Below are positions 8,620 to 13,866 of a stretch of DNA of 15,161 bases, one piece after another. Origin of the DNA: an uncultured Oscillospiraceae bacterium. GTDB taxonomy: Bacteria; Bacillota; Clostridia; Oscillospirales; Ruminococcaceae. The notes under the pieces are model-generated. The model ran no database searches. It saw only the letters and a program-made list of their open reading frames with translations, and was not told the DNA's origin. The DNA lies in contig CAJTTH010000039.1 of the NCBI GenBank assembly GCA_910579125.1, positions 1 through 15,161 of the forward strand. Reading direction: 5' to 3'. Within the stretch, counting starts at the first letter, position 1. Every line of letters begins with the position of its first letter. A program made the position numbers and the translations under genes.

Positions 8620-9880
8620 TCCGGACAAGATCAAGGCGGCACTGCTTGCGCTGCTATTGGCGGTGCTTGCGGGCTGCAACGTTGAAACAAGCACTTTGCC
8701 GTCGCCCGATGTGGGTTTCGCGTCGGAAACGCCTCCGGGCGGCGACAGCTCTGAGATATCGGACTCGTCAAGCTCCGACAATACTCACTCTCCCTATACC
8801 TCCGACGTGAGCGACCCGCCCGATAATTCCGGCGGCGGGGACAGCTTGTACAGCTCCGACAGCACGGACGTTTCGGAAAGCGAAAGCTCGGACGTATCTG
8901 ACAGCGAGCCGCAGACAAGCGAGATCTCCGAACCTGTTTCGGAAACATCCGAGGAAAGCAGCTACGAAAGCAGCTCGAGTATGTCAAGCTCGTCCGAGCC
9001 GCCGCCGGAATCGTCCTCGGAGGAATCGTCGTCAAGTGTTGAACCCGATCCTCCGCCCGAGATAATTATCCCCGATGTAAAGGTGCCGACCTCCCCGGGA
9101 ACGCAGACGATCACGGGCGCGAACGGCGCGGTCGACTATTCCAATGCCTCGCAGGGGTATGTTTCCGCTAGGTACACGGGCAGCAGCGGCAAGGTGAAGT
9201 TCCGCATAAACGCGAACGGCAGCGAGGACAACTTCGACCTTGACCCCAACGGCGCGGTGGAATATTATCTGCTGCCATACGGAAGCGGCTCGTATACGGT
9301 CACGGTGTTCGAGCAGATACCCGGCTCGACCGGTTACGCGGTCGCGGCGCAGGGGAGCTTTGATGTTCAGCTTGACAGTCCGCTTTTGCCGTTCCTTTAC
9401 CCGAACCGATACGTCAACTACGGGCAAAATTCGGACATTGTGTACAAGGGCGCAGAGCTTTGCGCGGGGAAGACCTCGACGATAGACAAAATAGCGGCGA
9501 TATTCACATGGGTAGCCGAGAACGTAAGCTATGACTACGACCTTGCCGCGACAGTGAAATCGGGCTACGTTCCCGACCCTGACAGAACGCTCTCAAGGCG
9601 GACCGGCATTTGTTTCGACTATTCGGCGCTTATGGCGGCAATGCTGCGCTCACAGTCGATACCGACAAGGCTCGCGATCGGCAACGCCTCACCCGACATC
9701 TACCATGCGTGGAACGAGGTGTACACCGAGGAAACGGGCTGGATAACCCCCGAGCTGCTGCTCAGCAATTCGGGCTATAATCTTGTGGACGCGACGTTCT
9801 ATTCAAGCTCGCCGAACAAGCAGCAGATAGCGGAGTACATCTCCAACGGAGCAAACTACGCTGCCGTAAAGTATTATTAA
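8594..9880 (+). CDS. surface lipoprotein with Ser-rich stalk and transglutaminase-like domain
   Basis: A 428-residue exported lipoprotein. The N-terminus has a basic n-region, a hydrophobic stretch and a textbook lipobox, LAGC, with the lipidated Cys at position 28. Residues ~35-155 are a low-complexity Ser/Glu/Asp/Pro stalk (SSDVSDSEPQTSE-like) that would span the wall. A beta-rich segment follows (about 165-260), then a transglutaminase-like (TGc) domain (about 275-420) with a complete Cys340-His371-Asp399 triad, in the contexts RTGICFDYS, YHAWNEVY and LVDATF. Bacterial members act as transglutaminase-like crosslinkers or as cysteine proteases/amidases; the sequence does not tell which. The ATG has AAAGGA nine bases upstream and sits in the loop of an inverted repeat. 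It ends 15-21 bases before the PilC-like gene, so it probably heads, or belongs to, the pilus-like operon and may act on envelope or appendage proteins (inference). Confidence 0.9.
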   Translation: MNIKRSGKTPDKIKAALLALLLAVLAGCNVETSTLPSPDVGFASETPPGGDSSEISDSSSSDNTHSPYTSDVSDPPDNSGGGDSLYSSDSTDVSESESSDVSDSEPQTSEISEPVSETSEESSYESSSSMSSSSEPPPESSSEESSSSVEPDPPPEIIIPDVKVPTSPGTQTITGANGAVDYSNASQGYVSARYTGSSGKVKFRINANGSEDNFDLDPNGAVEYYLLPYGSGSYTVTVFEQIPGSTGYAVAAQGSFDVQLDSPLLPFLYPNRYVNYGQNSDIVYKGAELCAGKTSTIDKIAAIFTWVAENVSYDYDLAATVKSGYVPDPDRTLSRRTGICFDYSALMAAMLRSQSIPTRLAIGNASPDIYHAWNEVYTEETGWITPELLLSNSGYNLVDATFYSSSPNKQQIAEYISNGANYAAVKYY

Positions 9881-9901
9881 CATAAAGAAAGTGAAGTGCT
9901 T

Positions 9902-10942
9902 ATGATACATAAACTCACCCCCGATGAGACCTCATATTTCTGCGAGCAGCTTGCTCTTATGCTGAACGCGGGTATGCAGATTTCCGACGGTCTGGATATT
10001 TTGTGCGATGATATCGACGATAAGAAGATAAAGGCGGTCTGCGACGTGCTGCTCGAACGTCTGAACAGCGGCGAAACGCTTACGCAGGCAATGAAGAGCA
10101 GCGGCGTGTTCCCCGATTACGCAGTCAAAATGGTGCAGATAGGCGAAATGACGGGACGGCTCGAAAGCGTGCTGAACGGTCTTGCCGAATACTACGAGGA
10201 GCGCGCGGAGCTTAACCGCACGGTGCGCTCGGCTGTGCTCCACCCGCTTATGCTGCTGGTGATGATGACGGCGGTCATCGTGGTGCTTATCGTGCTGGTT
10301 ATCCCGATGTTCGGCGAGATATTCTCGCAGTTCGACAGCTCAGTCTCCGACACCGTCAAAAGCTCCGTCGACCTCGCTTACGGCGTGGGAACGATCATGC
10401 TGATAGTGCTGCTGGCGATAATCGTTATTTCGGTGACTGTCGCGCTGCTGTCGCGTATCACCTCGGTAAAGCGTTCGCTTGCGAACTTTGTAGCGGCGTT
10501 TCCGCTGACGCGGAAAATGTCGCGGAAGTTCTCGCTCTCGAAGATCTCGGGCGCGATAAGCATGATGGTCTCCTCGGGGATAGCTCCCGACGAGGCTCTT
10601 GAAAACGCGGCAATGCTTGTGGACGACAAAAAACTCGCGGATAAGCTGCTCGGCTGCCGCGAAAAGGTGCTCGCGGGCGAGTATTTCGCGGACGTGATAT
10701 CCTCGGCGGGCATTTTCCCCGCGATGTACGCTCGGTCGCTCAAGATCGCGTACAGCTCGGGTTCGTTCGACAAGGCTTGGAAAAAGCTGTCCGACCGCTG
10801 CGGAGAGGCGGCTATGGACGCGGCGTCGGGTATCGTGGCATTTATCGAGCCTGCGATAGTCATTATCCTGACGACAATGATCGGCGCGATACTCCTTTCG
10901 GTAATGATACCGCTTATGAACATAATGGCCGTGCTCGGCTGA
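9902..10942 (+). CDS. type II secretion / type IV pilus inner-membrane platform protein (PilC/GspF family)
   Basis: A polytopic membrane protein of about 346 residues that, in type IV pili and type II secretion systems, forms the inner-membrane platform coupling a hexameric ATPase to pilin insertion or extraction. Two T2SSF domains are visible. The first has FCEQLALMLNAGMQISDGLDIL and the hallmark GEMTGRLESVLNGLAEYYEE (about 81-100) before TM1 (about 112-137). A second hydrophobic segment spans about 160-183. The second domain (about 205-310) has the matching degenerate SSGSFDKAWKKLSDRC, then TM3 near the C-terminus (about 317-341). It is slightly shorter than typical PilC (about 400), mainly at the N-terminus. 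The start is uncertain: ATG 9902 is preferred (KLTPDETSYFC is the family-like start) but GTG 9896 in the same frame would add two residues; the SD is weak for both. The next gene's SD (GGAGGG, 10947-10952) follows the stop directly. Confidence 0.92.
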   Translation: MIHKLTPDETSYFCEQLALMLNAGMQISDGLDILCDDIDDKKIKAVCDVLLERLNSGETLTQAMKSSGVFPDYAVKMVQIGEMTGRLESVLNGLAEYYEERAELNRTVRSAVLHPLMLLVMMTAVIVVLIVLVIPMFGEIFSQFDSSVSDTVKSSVDLAYGVGTIMLIVLLAIIVISVTVALLSRITSVKRSLANFVAAFPLTRKMSRKFSLSKISGAISMMVSSGIAPDEALENAAMLVDDKKLADKLLGCREKVLAGEYFADVISSAGIFPAMYARSLKIAYSSGSFDKAWKKLSDRCGEAAMDAASGIVAFIEPAIVIILTTMIGAILLSVMIPLMNIMAVLG

Positions 10943-10958
10943 CGGCGGAGGGATATTC

Positions 10959-11282
10959 ATGAAACGAACTTCACTGAAAAACGCGTTGTCGTATATTATT
11001 CCGATACTGCTTTTCGGCGCTCTGCTGGTGTGGTTCATCACAGCGGTGAACAACACGGACAAGTCGACGGGAAGACGCGAGCTTGCGGCGGTCAAGTCCA
11101 CTATCGAGAACGGCATAACGATGTGCTACGCCATTGAGGGCGTTTATCCCGAAAACGTGGAATACCTCACCGAAAACTACGGTCTGAACTACGACAAGGG
11201 CAGGTACATAGTGCACTATGACCGATTTGCGGACAATATACGTCCGACGGTCAGCGTTATCGAAAGGCAGGCGGCGAAATGA
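10959..11282 (+). CDS. small pseudopilin-like membrane protein
   Basis: A 107-residue protein with a short basic N-terminus (MKRTSLKN), one membrane segment (about 10-30, YIIPILLFGALLVWFITAV) and a C-terminal soluble part containing LAAVKSTIENGITMCYAIEG and YPENVEYLTENYGLNYD. The latter resembles the early alpha/beta region of GspG-like pseudopilins and short clostridial pilin-like proteins. There is no Gly/Ala-|-Phe/Met prepilin cleavage motif and no Glu at the +5 position, so classical processing is doubtful. The ATG has a strong SD (GGAGGG, spacing 6). The stop overlaps the next start (ATGA). It probably forms part of the appendage or pseudopilus; assignment rests on position and topology more than on motifs. 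Confidence 0.75.
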   Translation: MKRTSLKNALSYIIPILLFGALLVWFITAVNNTDKSTGRRELAAVKSTIENGITMCYAIEGVYPENVEYLTENYGLNYDKGRYIVHYDRFADNIRPTVSVIERQAAK

Positions 11283-11728
11283 AAAATTACCGCAACAAAA
11301 CGCTCAGCGATACCGTAAGCACGGTCGGGAGCATGCTGCTGTTTCTGCTGTTCACGGGATGTCTGCTGATGATGATAGCCGTTGCGGCGGGCACATACAG
11401 CCGCGTAAGCTCCAATTTTGACAAAACGTTCGGCACGACCGCCTCATTGAGGTACATTTCCAATAAGCTGAAAAGCTGCGATTCCGTTGAGATAGCCGAA
11501 AACGGAAGCGGTCTGGTTATGAAAAGCGGCGGTGCAGTCGACGTTATCTACCTCGGCAGCGGCGGACTTTACGAAAAAACCGTATTGGCCGACGGCGCAG
11601 TCGAGTTCTCGGGCGGCGACAGGATATTCGAGCTGAGCGGTCTGTCTGTCGCCGATGTCGGAGAGCTGTACAAGATAACTGTCGTGCTTGACGGCGACGA
11701 AAATTCAACGTTTGTACGGAAAGGGTGA
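11279..11728 (+). CDS. DUF4860-like single-pass membrane protein of the pilus-type operon
   Basis: A 149-residue protein with a membrane segment at about 17-38 (GSMLLFLLFTGCLLMMIAVAAG) and a beta-rich extracytoplasmic part with SLRYISNKLKSCDSVEI. The latter resembles DUF4860-type/minor-pilin-like proteins seen next to PilC and PilT genes in Clostridia. It starts inside the stop of the previous gene (ATGA) and its TGA overlaps the next gene's GTG, so the three are likely translationally coupled. The role is probably that of a minor pilin or assembly accessory; the DUF4860 label is from memory of the pattern and is tentative. There is no lipoprotein signal: the hydrophobic run continues past the Cys at 28. 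Confidence 0.7.
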   Translation: MKNYRNKTLSDTVSTVGSMLLFLLFTGCLLMMIAVAAGTYSRVSSNFDKTFGTTASLRYISNKLKSCDSVEIAENGSGLVMKSGGAVDVIYLGSGGLYEKTVLADGAVEFSGGDRIFELSGLSVADVGELYKITVVLDGDENSTFVRKG

Positions 11729-12171
11729 TCACACTGAAAGCGTTTGGAGGCGGCAGAAAAAGACCGATGAACCTGTTTTTCGCCGAGATGATAATCGCGC
11801 TGTTGTTTTTCAGCATTTCGGGCGCGGTCATTCTGCGGGTTTTCGCGTCAGCGGATATGAAGTCGCGTGAGAGCGCGCGGCTGGAGCGCGTTATCGTGTT
11901 CGCGCAGAGCTTTGCCGAGGCGTATTCCGAGTGCGGCAGCGTGAGTGAATCGGCACAAACCGTCCTCGGCTATACGGGCGAAGAAAACACAGACGGCACG
12001 GTATTTTCACTTGAGGACGGCAGCGTGAATATGCGCGCGTCGGAAAAGCGCAAAGCGGCGGGTGCAGGCGAGCTTTCAACGCTCACCATGACGTTCACCG
12101 CGGACGGCGAGGAGATATACTCGCTGAGCTGCTCGGCTTATATACGCGGCGGAGGTGAGCACAATGGATAA
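11725..12171 (+). CDS. pseudopilin-like protein with conserved Glu in the N-terminal helix
   Basis: A 148-residue protein. A basic leader (KAFGGGRKRPMN) precedes a helix LFFAEMIIALLFFSISGAVIL (17-37) that resembles the type IV pilin N-terminal helix, with Glu21 where pilins have Glu5. The expected Gly at -1 is replaced by Asn, so cleavage by a prepilin peptidase is uncertain. The rest resembles minor pilins (ESARLERVIVFAQSFAEAYSECG and a beta-rich tail with LTMTFTADGEEIYSLSC). The start is uncertain. GTG 11725 overlaps the previous stop and is the only conventional early start besides ATG 11767, but its SD would be too close. CTG 11734 sits 8 bases after the SD-like AAAGGG, with the same layout as the next gene's ATG. 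The 3' end overlaps the next gene by 8 bases. Confidence 0.72.
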   Translation: MITLKAFGGGRKRPMNLFFAEMIIALLFFSISGAVILRVFASADMKSRESARLERVIVFAQSFAEAYSECGSVSESAQTVLGYTGEENTDGTVFSLEDGSVNMRASEKRKAAGAGELSTLTMTFTADGEEIYSLSCSAYIRGGGEHNG

Positions 12172-12637
12172 AAAGAACGGCGGTATGGGCGTGGGCTATG
12201 TTTCGGTAATGCTGATTTTCGCGGTGATATGCCTTACGGTGTTCGCAGTGATGAGCTTCAGGGCGGCGAGCGTCAACGACGGGTTCAACATCCGCAGCGG
12301 CGATCATTTAAGGGAGTACTACGCCGCCGACAGCGCTGCCAAGCAGCGGCTCGCGGAGCTTGACGGCATTGCGAAGATCGCGGCGGAGTCGGGCTTTTTT
12401 GAGGACGAATTTGAAACGGCGGCGGGAGCAATCGAGGGTGTTACGCTGAACCGTATTGCGAACGGATTTTCGGCTGGTTGGTCGGTGAAGATAAACGATC
12501 GGCAGGAGCTTTCGGCGGCGGCGGATTTTACGAGCGACGGCGGCTGTGAAATAACGCGCTGGCAAAGCACAACGATATCGTCCGATGAAAGCTCCGACAG
12601 TCACCTCGGCGTATGGGACGGCAGCTTTGACCGATAA
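12164..12637 (+). CDS. PilX-like minor pilin / pilus accessory protein
   Basis: A 157-residue protein. A short leader (MDKKNGGMG) is followed by a membrane helix (about 10-31, VGYVSVMLIFAVICLTVFAVM) and REYYAADSAAKQRLAEL (about 50-64). The latter resembles the conserved juxtamembrane E-x-YYAADSA pattern of PilX-type minor pilins and prepilin-like proteins with cleavable N-termini (the pattern 'YYaAdSGle'). A Gly at the border suggests possible processing, but no +5 Glu is present. ATG 12164 was chosen over the longer GTG 12155 because GGAGG at 12151-12155 lies 8 bases before the ATG and overlaps the GTG. Its stop is 13 bases before pilT, with the SD AAGGAGGGG overlapping the TAA. The function is inferred from topology and operon position. 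Confidence 0.75.
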   Translation: MDKKNGGMGVGYVSVMLIFAVICLTVFAVMSFRAASVNDGFNIRSGDHLREYYAADSAAKQRLAELDGIAKIAAESGFFEDEFETAAGAIEGVTLNRIANGFSAGWSVKINDRQELSAAADFTSDGGCEITRWQSTTISSDESSDSHLGVWDGSFDR

Positions 12638-12650
12638 GGAGGGGAGAAAA

Positions 12651-13703
12651 ATGGAATTACTTGACATACTGAAAACGGCGGTCGACAACTCCGCTTCGGA
12701 CATCTTTATAATTTCGGGCGCGGCGGTGAGCTATAAGGCGAACGGACAGCTCATCAAGATCGACGACACTCCGTTGCCGCCTGCGGAAACCAGACGGCTC
12801 GTCAACGACATCTACAAAATGGCGGATTTCAACTTCAACGAGTACGAAATGCCCGACAAGGAAATGGACTTTTCCGTGTCTGTGAAGGGAATGGGACGCT
12901 TCCGCGCGAATATATACAAGCAGCGCGGGTCGTTTGCGGCGGTGCTGCGCTACGTTCCGTTCGAGCTGCCCGACGCGGAAACGCTCGGTATCCCCGAGGC
13001 GGTAATGCGGCTCTCCAAGGGAAAAAGCGGAATTGTGCTTGTCACGGGTCCGGCGGGAATAGGAAAATCGACGACGCTTTCGTGCATTATAGACAAAATC
13101 AACAACGAGCGCTCGGGGCATATAATTACAATAGAGGATCCTATCGAGTTTCTCCACAAGCACGGAAAGTGCATAATCAGCCAGCGCGAGATAAACATCG
13201 ACACGGAAAGCTACATTGACGCGCTCCGTGCTGCACTGCGCCAGTCGCCTGACGTTATTCTGCTCGGCGAAATGCGCGACTACGAGACGATTAGCGTCGC
13301 CATGACCGCCGCGGAAACGGGGCAGCTCGTGCTGTCGACGCTCCATACGCTCGGCGCGGCGAACACGATCGACCGCATTATCGACGTGTTCCCGATAAAT
13401 CAGCAGCACCAGATACGCATTCAGCTTTCAATGGTGCTGAGCGCGGTTGTTTCGCAGCAGCTTCTCCCGACGGTCGACGGACGGCTCGTTCCCGCGTTTG
13501 AGATAATGACGATGAACAGCGCGATAAGAACGCTTATCCGCGACGAAAAGACTCACCAGATCGACACCATTCTGCAGTCCGCACCGGGAATGCAGACAAT
13601 GGACAACTGTATATTAAAAATGTATAAGGACGGCATTGTCTCTGCGGAGACTGCGGTCAATTTTGCATATAATTCTGATATGATGAAAAAACGTATCGGT
13701 TGA
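12651..13703 (+). CDS. pilT: PilT-family type IV pilus motor ATPase
   Basis: A 350-residue hexameric secretion-type ATPase. Visible motifs: N-terminal PAS-like region with DILKTAVDNSASDIFIISG; Walker A GPAGIGKST (133-141, usual form GPTGSGKST); Asp box ITIEDPIEF (about 159-167); Walker B VILLGEMRD with catalytic Glu207; His box TGQLVLSTLHT (His232); and the PilT-type C-terminal motif AIRTLIRDEKTHQI (291-304), which is found in retraction ATPases and is absent from PilB. Length agrees with PilT (about 350). It would power pilus retraction or, in the absence of a PilB here, possibly act as the only motor. The ATG at 12651 was chosen over the longer in-frame reading from 12585: AAGGAGGGG at 12636-12644 lies 6 bases upstream and conserved sequence begins there. 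It is the last gene of the co-directional cluster and is followed directly by a hairpin. Confidence 0.93.
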   Translation: MELLDILKTAVDNSASDIFIISGAAVSYKANGQLIKIDDTPLPPAETRRLVNDIYKMADFNFNEYEMPDKEMDFSVSVKGMGRFRANIYKQRGSFAAVLRYVPFELPDAETLGIPEAVMRLSKGKSGIVLVTGPAGIGKSTTLSCIIDKINNERSGHIITIEDPIEFLHKHGKCIISQREINIDTESYIDALRAALRQSPDVILLGEMRDYETISVAMTAAETGQLVLSTLHTLGAANTIDRIIDVFPINQQHQIRIQLSMVLSAVVSQQLLPTVDGRLVPAFEIMTMNSAIRTLIRDEKTHQIDTILQSAPGMQTMDNCILKMYKDGIVSAETAVNFAYNSDMMKKRIG

Positions 13704-13730
13704 AAACGTTGAAAATTTTCTGCGTTTTTT
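13703..13730 (+). terminator. terminator-like hairpin after pilT
   Basis: AAAACGT at 13703-13709 can pair with GCGTTTT at 13722-13728 (one G-U), and an inner GAAAATTTTC (13711-13720) adds three more pairs around an AATT loop after a U-U mismatch. A run of six T follows and partly forms the stem. The stem is AU-rich, so it is a weak candidate; its position directly after the pilT stop and before the promoter for the next gene supports it. Confidence 0.5.
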
Positions 13731-13760
13731 ACAAAATTTTATTGAGAAATTTGTAAAAAA
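13725..13760. repeat. AT-rich imperfect inverted repeat just upstream of the adhesin promoter
   Basis: The left arm TTTTTTACAAA(A)TTT (13725-13739, one extra A) and right arm AAATTTGTAAAAAA (13747-13760) are reverse complements, around a 7-base loop. It abuts the -35 hexamer (13764). It could be a protein-binding operator, an UP-like AT element or a bidirectional terminator part; the sequence alone does not decide. The left arm overlaps the T-tract of the preceding hairpin. Confidence 0.45.
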
Positions 13761-13763
13761 CTC

Positions 13764-13792
13764 TTGACAAGGTGTTAAAAGTGTGGTAAAAT
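13764..13792 (+). promoter_or_regulatory. strong vegetative-sigma promoter with extended -10
   Basis: TTGACA (13764-13769) is separated by 17 bases from TAAAAT (13787-13792), with a TGG extension just before the -10. The upstream DNA is AT-rich. Transcription would start near 13799, giving a leader of about 68 bases to the ATG at 13867. No clear leader structure was seen. Confidence 0.85.
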
Positions 13793-13866
13793 TAAGTTAC
13801 AACATGGAATACTGTACCTTTTAACGGTTCGGGTGCAGCTCGTTTCAGCATATGGAGGTGCTTATC

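Noticed and set aside
8700..9055. Horizontally acquired low-complexity insert in the lipoprotein
   Set aside because: The Ser/Glu/Asp-rich stretch stays in frame and is a common wall-spanning stalk in Gram-positive lipoproteins.
11279..11390. Lipobox-like FTGC in the DUF4860-like protein
   Set aside because: The position -3 residue is Phe and the hydrophobic run continues ten residues past the Cys, so it is a membrane helix rather than a lipoprotein signal.
12155..12163. GTG start at 12155 for the PilX-like gene
   Set aside because: The GTG overlaps its own SD; GGAGG is correctly spaced for the ATG at 12164.
12585..12650. Upstream extension of pilT to 12585
   Set aside because: It would overlap the PilX-like gene by over 50 bases. 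A strong SD precedes ATG 12651, where the PilT-conserved sequence begins.
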